The notes under the pieces: model-generated | Told to the model about the DNA's origin: nothing | The model's input: only the letters and a program-made list of their open reading frames with translations | Databases searched by the model: none | Source of the DNA: Microbulbifer variabilis | GTDB lineage: Bacteria; Pseudomonadota; Gammaproteobacteria; Pseudomonadales; Cellvibrionaceae | Assembly (NCBI RefSeq): GCF_020524905.1 | Contig: NZ_JAIVKI010000006.1 | Span: 163,133 to 227,132, forward strand | Length of the DNA stretch: 64,000 bases | Reading direction: 5' to 3' | Part shown: positions 8,956 through 18,106 of the stretch, piece after piece | Numbering within the stretch: the first letter of the stretch is position 1 | Layout of the letters: each line of letters opens with the position of its first letter | Program-made: the position numbers and the translations under genes

Positions 8956-8964
8956 CATTGTGCC

Positions 8965-9972
8965 TTAAAGAAGTTCCGCCATCTTCTTCATTAAGATGGC
9001 GGATGCGTTTTCGGTAAACTGCTGCCCCTCTTCAATATATTCCCATACCGTGGCATCGCTTTTCCAACCGCCTTGCTTCTTAATAAGCTCGAAGCCCACC
9101 TTTTCCCGAGCCGCAGATGTGGACAGGCCACGGCGAAAACTGTGGCTACTCAGTTCACCGACAAAGTCGAAACCGCAGGCGGCACCCAGGTTCTTAAGTA
9201 AGTCATTGACTGCGGCGGGATTAAGTTGCCTATCTTGAACTGTATCCCAACGATTCACAGCCCGGAATACGGGTCCGCTTTCAATGTTTCCAACCTTGAG
9301 CCAGGTTTGAAGCGCTGTTGCGGGGCAAGCCATAGGTGTACCAAAGGGCAGGGCACGCATCATACCTTCACCACTTTGGTCTGTTTTTGATTTGGGGAGC
9401 CTAACGATTACGCCCTCATCCTCCCAGATCAGGTTTTCCACCTGAATAGCTACCAGCTCGCTTCTCCGGAAAGCACCAAAGAACCCAACCAAGATAAGTG
9501 CAAGATCGCGGGCGCTTTTCTTGCTTGAAAATTGATTGCGCAAATGTCGAGTCATAGTGGCAATGTGCTGAAGGCCGAGCGCCTTCGATTTTTGCTTGGG
9601 CTTGCCGTGGGTGCGACGAACACCGCGCATCGTTTTCTGCACTAACGGATCTGTTATGGGATTTAGCATCCCCTGGTATTGGTGCCACTGACCGATAGCG
9701 GTGAGATGGAGATCCAGGGTGCGAGGATTGATCTCCTCTGCACGGCCCAGGATATACCGTACCAGAGTGCTGCCATCTGTAGGTAGCCGCCCGCCCCATT
9801 TTTCAAACTGACGAATCGCCGAACGGTAAGCCCTGCGGGTGTTATCGGAAGTGGCTGCGCTCAGGTACTTCTGAATGTCCTTATCGGTCAAGAGTTCGCC
9901 ACTAGCGCCAAGTGTACTAGGGGGCTGTGAATTTGAGTGATTTTTGGTGAGGTGAGGTGTGTGATTTTTCAT
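8965..9972 (-). CDS. Tyrosine recombinase / phage-type integrase
   Basis: A 335-residue site-specific recombinase. The N-terminal core-binding (SAM-like) domain spans about residues 30-115 (SDNTRRAYRSAIRQFEKWG). The catalytic domain carries the expected set: R170 in GAFRRSEL, K196 in KSKTDQ, H277 and R280 in SSHSFRRG, W303 in GGWKSD and nucleophile Y312 in VWEYIEE. All catalytic positions look intact, so it should be active. It is divergent from a KfrA-like gene, with a 36-bp palindrome between them. No phage or transposon genes accompany it, so it may be a stand-alone element or a domesticated recombinase. Confidence 0.9.
   Translation of the reverse strand: MKNHTPHLTKNHSNSQPPSTLGASGELLTDKDIQKYLSAATSDNTRRAYRSAIRQFEKWGGRLPTDGSTLVRYILGRAEEINPRTLDLHLTAIGQWHQYQGMLNPITDPLVQKTMRGVRRTHGKPKQKSKALGLQHIATMTRHLRNQFSSKKSARDLALILVGFFGAFRRSELVAIQVENLIWEDEGVIVRLPKSKTDQSGEGMMRALPFGTPMACPATALQTWLKVGNIESGPVFRAVNRWDTVQDRQLNPAAVNDLLKNLGAACGFDFVGELSSHSFRRGLSTSAAREKVGFELIKKQGGWKSDATVWEYIEEGQQFTENASAILMKKMAELL
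8976..9002 (+). terminator. Perfect hairpin at convergent gene ends, possible terminator
   Basis: CCGCCATCTT (8976-8985), seven-base loop, AAGATGGCGG (8993-9002): a perfect 10-bp stem 20 bp after the second secreted-protein gene and inside the last codons of the integrase gene. The following plus-strand tail contains only a short TTTT, so efficiency is uncertain. Confidence 0.4.
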
Positions 9973-10040
9973 GGTGCTCGTATTGCTAGGGAAGCCCCTT
10001 CTTGTACCGGAGGTACGTTATTTAGAGCATCGTACAAGAT

Positions 10041-10076
10041 TATAACCTTTGATAATAGTCATTATCGAAGGTTATA
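10041..10076. promoter_or_regulatory. 36-bp near-perfect palindrome between integrase and kfrA-like gene
   Basis: Two 16-base arms (10041-10056 and 10061-10076; TATAACCTT...AAGGTTATA outer parts) are complementary at 15 of 16 positions around the spacer AGTC. It sits about 70 bp before the integrase start and 90 bp before the kfrA-like start, where both promoters must lie. KfrA proteins are known to bind palindromic operators in their own promoters, so this is the likely operator; a recombinase core site is the alternative. Confidence 0.65.
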
Positions 10077-10080
10077 TAGG

Positions 10081-10137
10081 TGTAATTCTGAGATGTAATT
10101 ATTTAAAAGATTATGTAATATTACGTATTATGTAATT
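10081..10137. promoter_or_regulatory. A+T-rich block with four TGTAAT repeats before the kfrA-like gene
   Basis: TGTAATT occurs at 10081, 10094 and 10131, and TGTAATA at 10114; the last lies in the perfect decamer GTAATATTAC (10115-10124). Spacings are 13, 20 and 17 bases. It probably forms part of the promoter/operator of the divergent pair. Confidence 0.4.
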
Positions 10138-10165
10138 CGTAACGAAATTATCTTAGGCAAGGCTT

Positions 10166-11221
10166 ATGGCACGCACCGGGGTGAGTTATCTGGATATTGT
10201 CCAAGCAGCAAAGGCGATCAAGGCCATCGGAGAGGAGCCAACCGTTGATCGTGTTCGAGCCCAGTTAGGGACAGGAAGCAAGAGCACTATTGCCCCTTTG
10301 CTCAAAAGGTGGCGAAGTGAGTCCGCAAGTGATACCGATGTGAGTGGGCTACCTAAGGATCTGGTCGACGCTTTAAAGGGGTTACATCAGAGAATTCAGG
10401 GGGCGGCAAATAAGCAAATAGAGGAAGTCCAGCAGGAGTTTCAGGCACAGGAAAAGGAAACTACCTCACAACTGGAAGAATTGAGAAATACCACCAGCCA
10501 GCAGGCTGCCAGAATTCGGGAGCTCGAACAAAAGCTCTCCGTCACAGAAGCTGAAAAGCGCAAGTTCAAGCAATCATTGGAAGAAAAACGGGCCGCTCTG
10601 GAGAAGAGTGACTATCAGAAGCAGGAGGCCATAGAGCGCATTGCTGAGCAAAAGGCGGCGATTGAGGAGATGAAACAGGAGAACAGAGACATTCGCGAGC
10701 ACTTTGAACATTTCCAGCAGCGCACAGCGAACGACCGCCAGCATGAACGGGACCAATTCCGCGCTGGCTCTGAGCAGCTGAAGGCCCAGATTACTGTACT
10801 CAATGAGCAGTTAGCCCTTTCCGAACGTAGATTCAGTGAACAGGAGCTGCTTTATAAGCAAGGACAGGCATTGATTGTTGAGCTCAACCGGGAAAAACAA
10901 CAGCTAAGTGAGCAGGTTGGGGTTGCTAGTACCGAAGCCGCAAACCTGAGGCAGCAAGCGAAAGTGCAGGGCGGTGAACTGAAAGACAAGCAGGCTGAGA
11001 TTACCAGTTTACGTGAGCGTGTCTCACAACTTCAGAGTGAAAGCTCTGCGGCTCGAAAGGAAGTGCATCTACAACAGAGTGCCCTGGAAAAATTGGAGTT
11101 GGAATTAGCTGCAACTCAAAACCGCCTGGAGCAAGTCATGGATGAGAATCGCATTCTCATCCAAGAGAAAGCCATGATCCAAGGCCAATTTACTCAATTG
11201 GAGAGCTCATTAAAATCCTAA
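10166..11221 (+). CDS. KfrA-like DNA-binding coiled-coil protein
   Basis: A 351-residue protein. Residues 1-70 match the KfrA N-terminal DNA-binding domain (a helix-turn-helix region with LGTGSKSTIAPLLKRWR), first known from plasmid partition/repression proteins. From about residue 75 to 345 it is an almost unbroken coiled coil, rich in Glu, Gln, Lys and Arg with heptad Leu. Plasmid KfrA is an autorepressor that forms long filaments; here the gene is chromosomal and divergent from a tyrosine recombinase. It may control the recombinase or act as a nucleoid-associated protein. No partition genes are nearby. Confidence 0.8.
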   Translation: MARTGVSYLDIVQAAKAIKAIGEEPTVDRVRAQLGTGSKSTIAPLLKRWRSESASDTDVSGLPKDLVDALKGLHQRIQGAANKQIEEVQQEFQAQEKETTSQLEELRNTTSQQAARIRELEQKLSVTEAEKRKFKQSLEEKRAALEKSDYQKQEAIERIAEQKAAIEEMKQENRDIREHFEHFQQRTANDRQHERDQFRAGSEQLKAQITVLNEQLALSERRFSEQELLYKQGQALIVELNREKQQLSEQVGVASTEAANLRQQAKVQGGELKDKQAEITSLRERVSQLQSESSAARKEVHLQQSALEKLELELAATQNRLEQVMDENRILIQEKAMIQGQFTQLESSLKS

Positions 11222-11524
11222 CCTGAGAATGCACTGGGTTCGCTATACTTCTCGGTGAGGCTCCGTTTGAATGACTGATATGAGCTCTCATGTTTTCCTT
11301 GCTATTTGCCAGCAACTGGCAAGCAGCGATAGCACACGGAATCCACTACGCAAGCAATCTAACCAGCAATGGCTGCCTAAAAGATAGGCAGCTAAACTTA
11401 CTGATAGGCCCCTCACTATGCGGCCAATTTCAACTACTTCAGTCACTCGCTTTTAGCCTAGCGCGCAAAGCGGGCTCGCTTACAACCAGCCTCTAAAGCT
11501 TTTTGAGTATCCCGGAGAGAAGTA
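11222..11524. other. Intergenic region with two small perfect hairpins
   Basis: Between the kfrA-like gene and the first BCCT gene. It contains TTGCCAG-CAA-CTGGCAA (11306-11322) and GCTGCCTA-AAAGA-TAGGCAGC (11372-11392). Neither is followed by a T-run. A 68-codon open frame spans them but shows no protein-like features, so I do not call it a gene. Confidence 0.5.
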
Positions 11525-13198
11525 TTGACAGGGAACTTTAAGCAGATCATCGACAAACCGACTTTTTTTGGTGCGCTTAGCTTGCTTTTGATGGTTACCC
11601 TACCGCTCATTATTTATCCGAAACTCGGCACTAAATGGGTGCTAAATGCTAAGAACTTTGTAACGGATGATCTGGGTGTGTTTTATCTGTTGTTGGGCGT
11701 CGGGGCATTGCTTTTTATGACCTACATCATATTTAGTGATATAGGTCAAATTAAACTTGGAAAACCCGAGGAGGAGCCAGAGTTCAGCACACTCTCCTGG
11801 GCCTCAATGCTTTTCTGCACCGGTATTGGGGCCTCCATTTTATATTGGTCTATGGTGGAGTGGATTTACTATTACCAAACGCCACCATTTGAGGTAAAGG
11901 GGAACACTCCGGAAGCGGCGCGCTGGGCAATGGCGTATGGGATATTTCACTGGGGTCCAATTGCCTGGTCTATTTACCTGATTCCAGCTCTTCCTATTGC
12001 TTACTTTTATTATGTGAGGCATCGCAATGTATTAAAGATTAGCGAGGCTCTTATGCCTATTTTGGGCGAGCAGAGGGCTAAAGGGACAATAGGTAAGTTG
12101 ATTGATGTGTGTTTTGTATTTGGTATGTTGGGAGGTGGGGCTACCACTCTGGGGATTGCAGCCCCCTTAATCTCGGAAGGGGCACATGAATTATTCGGTG
12201 TGCCGACAGGCATTACCACCCAGATTTTTATTTTGATGCTCTGTACCTCGATTTTTGGCTGCAGTGTATTTGCTGGATTGAAAAAGGGGATTCAAACACT
12301 CTCTAATCTCAATATGTGGCTTTCTATTATTTTGTTGACCTTTGTATTTGTTGCAGGTCCTACATTATTTATGTTGAGTGCAGGGTTGGATTCTTTGGGT
12401 AGAATGCTAAACGATATTCTTCACATGGCTACCTGGATGGAGCCTTTTGGTCGCTTTAAGCAGTTTCCACAAACTTATGTTCCTCAAGACTGGACTATCT
12501 TTTACTGGGCCTGGTGGCTGGTGTTTGCGCCAAGCGTAGGTTTGTTTATCGCTCGCATATCCCGGGGAAGAACAATAAAAGCAATGGTTGTCGGTGCAAT
12601 ATTTTACGGTACTTTGGGGTGTTTTCTCTTTTTCTTGATATTGGGCAACTATGGGGTTTACTTACAGTTTTCTGGTGAGTTGGATGTTGTGCAAGCGCTT
12701 AACCAGCAAGGAGTAACGGCAACTATATTCGCCATCTTAAAAACACTACCCCTTAGTAAGCTGGTTATATTCACTTTTACTCTGCTCGCGATAATTTTTA
12801 CAGCCACTACATTTGACTCTATATCTTACATACTTGCGGCTGTTGTACAAAAAGAAATCGTTGAAGAGCCGGCTCGCTGGAACCGATTATTCTGGGCATT
12901 TGCACTATCTGTAATGCCCATCACTTTACTCTTCCTTGGCGGTCTGGATGCTTTGCAAACGGCAAGTATTATCGGTGGTGTTCCCTTATTGTTTGTGGCG
13001 CTATTGCTTTGTATGTCGATCGTCAAGGCAGCTCAATACGATTTGCGTTACCAGCCAAACTATGAAGAAAAGGAAATCTATATAGAGGACTTGCCAGAGG
13101 ATGACCCCTGGAGCGAGGAGGGCGATTGGGGGGCGCCCAGTGACTCTATAAATGAGGAGGTTGGTGATAAAAAGACTTCTAGCAATAAGAAGCCATAA
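11525..13198 (+). CDS. BCCT-family osmolyte transporter, paralogue 1
   Basis: A 557-residue betaine/choline/carnitine-type transporter with about 12 membrane segments. The family signature WTIFYWAWWLVFAP followed by GLFIARISRGRTIKAM is present, as is the TM4 segment HWGPIAWSIY, whose Trp, Trp and Tyr correspond to the BetP substrate-binding aromatics. The Gly-rich TM3 motif reads GIGAS and the last aromatic of the TM8 box is Phe, so the pocket differs from BetP. Start is TTG at 11525 preceded by GGAGAG. A polar acidic C-terminal tail of about 45 residues may sense osmotic state. Substrate (betaine, choline or ectoine) cannot be fixed. Confidence 0.9.
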   Translation: MTGNFKQIIDKPTFFGALSLLLMVTLPLIIYPKLGTKWVLNAKNFVTDDLGVFYLLLGVGALLFMTYIIFSDIGQIKLGKPEEEPEFSTLSWASMLFCTGIGASILYWSMVEWIYYYQTPPFEVKGNTPEAARWAMAYGIFHWGPIAWSIYLIPALPIAYFYYVRHRNVLKISEALMPILGEQRAKGTIGKLIDVCFVFGMLGGGATTLGIAAPLISEGAHELFGVPTGITTQIFILMLCTSIFGCSVFAGLKKGIQTLSNLNMWLSIILLTFVFVAGPTLFMLSAGLDSLGRMLNDILHMATWMEPFGRFKQFPQTYVPQDWTIFYWAWWLVFAPSVGLFIARISRGRTIKAMVVGAIFYGTLGCFLFFLILGNYGVYLQFSGELDVVQALNQQGVTATIFAILKTLPLSKLVIFTFTLLAIIFTATTFDSISYILAAVVQKEIVEEPARWNRLFWAFALSVMPITLLFLGGLDALQTASIIGGVPLLFVALLLCMSIVKAAQYDLRYQPNYEEKEIYIEDLPEDDPWSEEGDWGAPSDSINEEVGDKKTSSNKKP

Positions 13199-13587
13199 AT
13201 ATGGCTACATTGTATTTCTCTAAGATACTGCTTGAGACGGCCTATAGTGTAGATCCATTCAAGGCAAGCTGTGAATGCATGCTTTATTTCCCCAATCTAC
13301 CTTTCTAGCTCATGCCAAACAACTTTATGGTGTATTGACCGTTTAATTTATAAATGCTCTATATTACTTGACAAGCACGATAGCTTGCACGTGTGCTTTA
13401 TCGGTCTAACCACATTGAAATAAAATACCGTCCTGTTAAGATTCGGCACCAAATATAAGAAATGCATTAACTGTCGTATTCCGCCTCTATAAAAGTTTCC
13501 CCGCTATCTCACTTGTCTTTATGTCCTATGGTGACACCGCGTCCACTTTTATTTTGTCGGTCTTGCAAGTTGCTTTGGAGGAGTACA
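13199..13587. other. Intergenic region between BCCT paralogues, possible promoter
   Basis: A 389-bp A+T-rich spacer. TTGACC (13335-13340) followed by A+T-rich sequence ending TCTATATT (13358-13365) is a possible sigma-70 promoter for the second BCCT gene, though spacing to the best -10 is not ideal. The spacer shows that the two transporters are separately transcribed. Confidence 0.35.
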
Positions 13588-15282
13588 TTGACTAAGAGTT
13601 TCAGAGAAGTTATCGACAAGCCGACTTTCTTCGGGTCATTGGTACTGCTTTTGCTGGTTACAGTGCCGCTGGTTGTTTTCCCCGATGTGGGTGCCGCATG
13701 GGTAAGGGTGGCAAAGGACTTCGTTACAGATAAGCTGGGAGCCTTTTATCTGCTGCTAGGGGTAGGGGCGATACTCTTTATGGTCTATATCGTATTTAGC
13801 GATATTGGCCAGATAAAACTTGGCACTTCGGAAGAAGACCCAGAGTTTTCTACGATGTCCTGGGCATCCATGTTGTTTTGCTCTGGCATTGGAGCCTCTA
13901 TCCTCTACTGGTCGATGGTTGAGTGGATTTACTACTATCAAACTCCACCTTTCCAGATTGAGGGCGGTACCCCCGATGCTGCGCGCTGGGCGGTCGCCTA
14001 TGGCATTTTTCACTGGGGGCCACTGGCCTGGTCAATTTACCTGATCCCCGCCTTACCGATTGCCTACTTCTACTATGTCAGAAACCACAGTGTACTGAAA
14101 ATCAGTGAAGCGCTGATGCCGGTTCTGGGCGAGGAGCGTGCGAAGGGCGGTATTGGCAAGCTGGTTGATGTTCTCTTCATATTTGGCATGTTGGGAGGAG
14201 GGGCTACCACCCTTGGCATTGCTGCACCTTTGATCACCGAAGGGGCGCATGAGTTGCTCGGAGTGTCCAAGGATTTAGGCACCCAGGTAATCGTGCTGAT
14301 GATTTGCACACTTATCTTTGGCTACAGTGCTTTCGTTGGGCTTAAGAATGGCATACGCGCACTCTCCAATGTCAATATGTGGTTGTCGGCAGTGCTCCTT
14401 TTATTTGTGTTTCTCGTTGGGCCTACGCTCTTTATGCTGAATACTGGCCTGGACGCACTGGGCAGGGTGTTGGATAACATCTTTCACATGGCCTCCTGGA
14501 CGGAGCCCTTCGCGCAATTTGATCAGTTCCCAGAGACCCATTTCCCACAAGATTGGACCATCTTCTATTGGGCTTGGTGGTTGGTTTTCGCCCCGAGCGT
14601 CGGTCTATTTATTGCGAGGATATCCCGAGGAAGGACTATTAAGGCAATGGTAGTGGGCTCAATATTCTTCGGCACTCTGGGTTGCTTCCTTTTTTTTATG
14701 GTGCTAGGAAACTACGGAGTTTACTTACAGTTTTCGGGTGAGTTGGATGTAGTACAGGTACTCAATCAGCAGGGGGCTACTGCGGCAATTTTTGCTGTTT
14801 TGCAGACTCTGCCAGCAAGCAAACTGGTGATATTGGTTTATACGGTTCTTGCATTAATCTTTACGGCCACCACCTTTGACTCTATTTCCTATATTCTTGC
14901 CGCGGTAGTTCAGAAAGAAGTGGATGAGGAACCAGTTCGCTGGAATCGGGTATTCTGGGCATTTGCCTTGTCTATCATGCCAATAGCGCTAATGTTCCTC
15001 GGTGGATTGGATACTTTGCAAACCGCCAGTGTAATCGGTGGTGTCCCGCTGCTGATTGTGGCTCTGATGTTGTGTATTTCTATTGTGAAAGCCGCACATT
15101 ATGATTTGCGTTTCCAGCCCAATTACGAAGAGAAAGAAATCTACATAGAGGATTTTCCAAAGGATGATCCCTGGAGTAAAGAGGGTGATTGGGAGCTACC
15201 AGCTCAACCTCCTCATGGGGTGTCCCACAATGATAAACCCCACATAGAGGGTGATCCGGGAAGCCACCCATCTCGCTTATAA
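13588..15282 (+). CDS. BCCT-family osmolyte transporter, paralogue 2
   Basis: A close paralogue of the gene at 11525, differing mostly in membrane-segment side chains. It has the same IDKPTFFGSL N-terminal motif, the GIGAS Gly-rich segment, HWGPLAWSIY in TM4, the WTIFYWAWWLVFAP box and ISRGRTIKAM. The frame is open from 13513, but TTG at 13588 with GGAGG eight bases upstream aligns exactly with the TTG starts of the other two paralogues, giving 564 residues. The C-terminal tail is longer and contains several His and Pro. Probably a sodium-coupled importer of betaine-like solutes; substrate unknown. Confidence 0.9.
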   Translation: MTKSFREVIDKPTFFGSLVLLLLVTVPLVVFPDVGAAWVRVAKDFVTDKLGAFYLLLGVGAILFMVYIVFSDIGQIKLGTSEEDPEFSTMSWASMLFCSGIGASILYWSMVEWIYYYQTPPFQIEGGTPDAARWAVAYGIFHWGPLAWSIYLIPALPIAYFYYVRNHSVLKISEALMPVLGEERAKGGIGKLVDVLFIFGMLGGGATTLGIAAPLITEGAHELLGVSKDLGTQVIVLMICTLIFGYSAFVGLKNGIRALSNVNMWLSAVLLLFVFLVGPTLFMLNTGLDALGRVLDNIFHMASWTEPFAQFDQFPETHFPQDWTIFYWAWWLVFAPSVGLFIARISRGRTIKAMVVGSIFFGTLGCFLFFMVLGNYGVYLQFSGELDVVQVLNQQGATAAIFAVLQTLPASKLVILVYTVLALIFTATTFDSISYILAAVVQKEVDEEPVRWNRVFWAFALSIMPIALMFLGGLDTLQTASVIGGVPLLIVALMLCISIVKAAHYDLRFQPNYEEKEIYIEDFPKDDPWSKEGDWELPAQPPHGVSHNDKPHIEGDPGSHPSRL

Positions 15283-15304
15283 CGAGATAGGTTAAGCTGG
15301 ACGA

Positions 15305-15336
15305 TACAGAGCACCTACAATAAAAGGTGCTCTGTA
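15305..15336. terminator. Long perfect hairpin between convergent BCCT and rnr genes
   Basis: TACAGAGCACCT (15305-15316), eight-base loop, AGGTGCTCTGTA (15325-15336): a perfect 12-bp stem placed between two convergent genes, 23 bp after one stop and 5 bp after the other. It lacks a clear T-run but is well placed as a bidirectional terminator. Confidence 0.65.
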
Positions 15337-15340
15337 GCGA

Positions 15341-17647
15341 TCAACTCACCTTGAACTTCTTCTGAGTCGCTGGCTGGGTTGCCAGCTCAAATTCAATCTT
15401 ACGCCGCTCCATATTGACTCTTGCCACGCGAATATGAATAGAGTCGCCAAGGCCGTAGCTGTTATTGCTGCGTTCACCGCACAGCTTCTGCCTGACGGCA
15501 TCAAAATGATAAAAATCATTCTTCAAGGCAGAGATATGAACCAGCCCCTCAACTTGGGTATCTTCAAGCTCTACAAATAGGCCGAAGTGGGTGACGCTGC
15601 TGATGACTCCGTGAAAGGTGTCGCCGACAAAATCTTGCATATATTCACACTTCAGCCAGGCTTCTACCTCCCAGCTTGCCTTGTCGGCGCGCCGGGAGGC
15701 CATCGAACAATGCACAGCGAAATCTTGCATGATGCTATTGTCATAAGGGTAGCTTTTGGTTGAATCAAGGGCTTCTGTTTTCGTGTTACGCTGATCCATG
15801 GTTCTGCCAACACGGCTTACAATATTCAGGGCCCGGCGTAACGGGCTTTTACTTTTTGCTTGGTGGATCACCGAGCGAATCGCCCGATGTACCAGCAAGT
15901 CAGGATAGCGTCGAATTGGTGAAGTAAAGTGCGCGTAAGCGGGGTAGGCCAGGCCAAAATGACCTTGATTCTCGATGCTGTATTCTGCTTGACTAAGAGA
16001 ACGTAGCATCATTGTTTGGATAATGTCGGCATCGACACGCTGGTCAATACTTTTGAGCAGGCGATTATAATGGGCGGGCGAAGGTTTGTTGCCTCCTGCT
16101 AGTTTGAGTCCTTTATTCCCAAGAAAGGCGCGCAGACTAGCTAGCTTTTTATCCCTCGGCCCGACATGCACCCTATATAGTGCCGGCATTTTGAGTTTAT
16201 CTAGAAATCTTGCCGTAGCCACATTTGCGCACAACATAAGCTCTTCGATCATCCTGTGAGCATCATTGCGTGTGGCTGGTATTATTCGGTCAAGCTTGCG
16301 ATCTTCCGTGAACTGAAATTGTACTTCTTGCTTATCGAAATCGATTGAGCCGCGTTTGTCTCGGGCTTTTCTCAGTACTGAGTAAAGATTATAAAGTTCG
16401 CAAATATGCGGTGTTATTGCAGCATGCTGGTCAGGTAACGTTTGGCAAGGTTTGGAGCGAGAAGAGGTTAATAATGCATTTACCTGATTGTAAGTGAGCC
16501 TTGCATGCGAGTGGATCACTCCTTCCGAGAACTTATAAGACGTCATTTTTCCCGAGGCGTTAAGTGTCATCTCGCAGACCATAACCAGCCGGTCAACATG
16601 TGGATTCAGTGAGCACAATCCATTGGAAAGGGTTTCTGGCAGCATAGGGATGACGTGGCCGGGAAAGTATACGGAAGTTCCACGCTTTTTTGCTTCCTGA
16701 TCCAGTGCGCTGCCAGGATGAACATAATGGGACACATCCGCGATGGCTACAAATAATCGCCAGCCACCGTTTTTGGATTTTTCGCAATAGACAGCATCAT
16801 CAAAATCACGCGCATCTTCACCATCAATGGTAACGAAGGGCAGTGACCTCAGATCTGTGCGATTGAGTTTATCCGCTTCTGTGACCTTACCCCCCATAGA
16901 TTGCGCAGCCTTGGCGGCCTGCTGGGGCCAGTGATTCGGAATATCGTGGCTACGAATCGCCACCTCGATTTCCATGCCTGGGGCCGTGGCATCGCCAAGT
17001 AACTCTGTCACCCGCCCGAAGGCACTGTAACTACGACAGGGGGGATGAATGATCTCTACAAACACATATTGGCCGGCTTTCGCTCCCATCAACCGATCAC
17101 CATCTACATCAATATCATGAGCTATGCGGCTATTTTCGGGTTTAATGTAATACTCCTGATTTTCAACCTGTAAGCGCCCAATAACGTGAGTAGTATTGCG
17201 CTCAAGTACTTTGATAATGGTACCTTGTTGTCGGCCACGATGGTCAATGCCACTTATGCGAGCTTGAACTCGATCACCATCAAATACAGTGAACATTTCG
17301 GTTTTGGACAAATACAAATCATCTTCGACATTATCACAAGATAAAAAACCAAAGCCGTCAGGGTGGCCGATTACAATGCCGCTGACTACGTCATCTGCTC
17401 TGACCAGGCCATAACCTTTTTGCTTGTTGAAAGTGAGCTGCCCATCGCGCTCCATTAGATGCAAGCGTCGATTTAAGGCTTTCTTCTGTTCTTTACAGGT
17501 TAGATGCAAAGCTCTGGCTAGCTCTTCCCGGTGAAGCTCATTATGGCTTTTTTCCAGCAATCTGATAATTAATGTGCGTTCGGGCGTGGAATTTCTGTAT
17601 TCTGAAGAGTCTGGAGGGGTGGGTGCCGTTAATATGGCTGTTTTCAT
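15341..17647 (-). CDS. rnr: Ribonuclease R (RNB-family 3'-5' exoribonuclease)
   Basis: A 768-residue RNase II/R family enzyme. An N-terminal winged-helix domain (about 20-85) precedes a cold-shock domain starting SGIVIGHPDGFGFL (about 88-150) and a second OB region. The RNB catalytic core carries TIDGEDARDFDDAVYC near residue 272, with the Asp cluster that binds magnesium, and a C-terminal S1 domain (FHGVISSVTHFGLFVEL). The Lys-rich tail of E. coli RNase R is missing: the protein ends soon after S1. It degrades structured RNA in the cytoplasm. A cold-shock protein gene lies just upstream on the same strand, suggesting a cold-adaptation role; it may be a second RNase R copy. Confidence 0.93.
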   Translation of the reverse strand: MKTAILTAPTPPDSSEYRNSTPERTLIIRLLEKSHNELHREELARALHLTCKEQKKALNRRLHLMERDGQLTFNKQKGYGLVRADDVVSGIVIGHPDGFGFLSCDNVEDDLYLSKTEMFTVFDGDRVQARISGIDHRGRQQGTIIKVLERNTTHVIGRLQVENQEYYIKPENSRIAHDIDVDGDRLMGAKAGQYVFVEIIHPPCRSYSAFGRVTELLGDATAPGMEIEVAIRSHDIPNHWPQQAAKAAQSMGGKVTEADKLNRTDLRSLPFVTIDGEDARDFDDAVYCEKSKNGGWRLFVAIADVSHYVHPGSALDQEAKKRGTSVYFPGHVIPMLPETLSNGLCSLNPHVDRLVMVCEMTLNASGKMTSYKFSEGVIHSHARLTYNQVNALLTSSRSKPCQTLPDQHAAITPHICELYNLYSVLRKARDKRGSIDFDKQEVQFQFTEDRKLDRIIPATRNDAHRMIEELMLCANVATARFLDKLKMPALYRVHVGPRDKKLASLRAFLGNKGLKLAGGNKPSPAHYNRLLKSIDQRVDADIIQTMMLRSLSQAEYSIENQGHFGLAYPAYAHFTSPIRRYPDLLVHRAIRSVIHQAKSKSPLRRALNIVSRVGRTMDQRNTKTEALDSTKSYPYDNSIMQDFAVHCSMASRRADKASWEVEAWLKCEYMQDFVGDTFHGVISSVTHFGLFVELEDTQVEGLVHISALKNDFYHFDAVRQKLCGERSNNSYGLGDSIHIRVARVNMERRKIEFELATQPATQKKFKVS

Positions 17648-17817
17648 AGTTTTTCTCAGAAAACCGCCAATAACGTTCTTTGCTCTTGGTAAAGGCTTAA
17701 ATGATGTGTTAATGCAGATCAGATTTCGCTCAGCAAGGTAGAATGGCGGGCATCACTCAATGGATATCGAGGACTAAAAATTGGAGGGTATACGAATTGC
17801 TCGAATACTTGTTATCG

Positions 17818-17850
17818 AGGTTGAGATACAATTATTTATTATCTCAACCT
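17818..17850 (-). terminator. Perfect 11-bp hairpin downstream of the cold-shock gene
   Basis: AGGTTGAGATA (17818-17828) and TATCTCAACCT (17840-17850) pair perfectly across an 11-base A+T-rich loop, 47 bp after the cold-shock protein stop and before rnr. It could terminate or attenuate transcription from csp into rnr. Confidence 0.5.
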
Positions 17851-17896
17851 ACGAATCACTTAGTGGTGCTATGCAACTTCTAAGAGGCCTAATTGC

Positions 17897-18106
17897 TTAG
17901 ACGCAAATAATGTTCTCTGCCTGAGGACCCTTTTTGCCTTGAGTCACTTCAAACTCGACTGCCTGCCCTTCGGCGAGGGTTTTAAATCCGGGGCTAGAAA
18001 TTGAGCTATAGTGCGCAAAAACATCTGGACCAGACTTTTGCTCGATAAAGCCGAAGCCTTTTTCTTCACTGAACCACTTAACTGTGCCGGTGCTTGTTTT
18101 AGACAT
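17897..18106 (-). CDS. Cold-shock protein (CspA family)
   Basis: A 69-residue single-domain nucleic-acid-binding protein starting [12 protein letters not shown]. Both RNA-binding motifs are present: KGFGFIEQ (RNP1) and DVFAHYSSI (RNP2, with Tyr in place of the more usual Phe). The chosen ATG at 18106 has AGGA upstream; an ATG five codons earlier is less typical. It binds single-stranded RNA as a chaperone that melts secondary structure. It is followed at 250 bp by RNase R on the same strand, whose substrates are structured RNAs. Confidence 0.93.
   Translation of the reverse strand: MSKTSTGTVKWFSEEKGFGFIEQKSGPDVFAHYSSISSPGFKTLAEGQAVEFEVTQGKKGPQAENIICV

Noticed and set aside
10081..10137. TGTAATT repeats considered as replication iterons because of the KfrA-like gene
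   Set aside because: Spacing is irregular and there is no replication initiator or partition gene, so a promoter role is simpler.
11290..11496. 68-codon open frame before the first BCCT gene
   Set aside because: It spans two hairpins, lacks a ribosome site and shows no recognisable composition; treated as non-coding.
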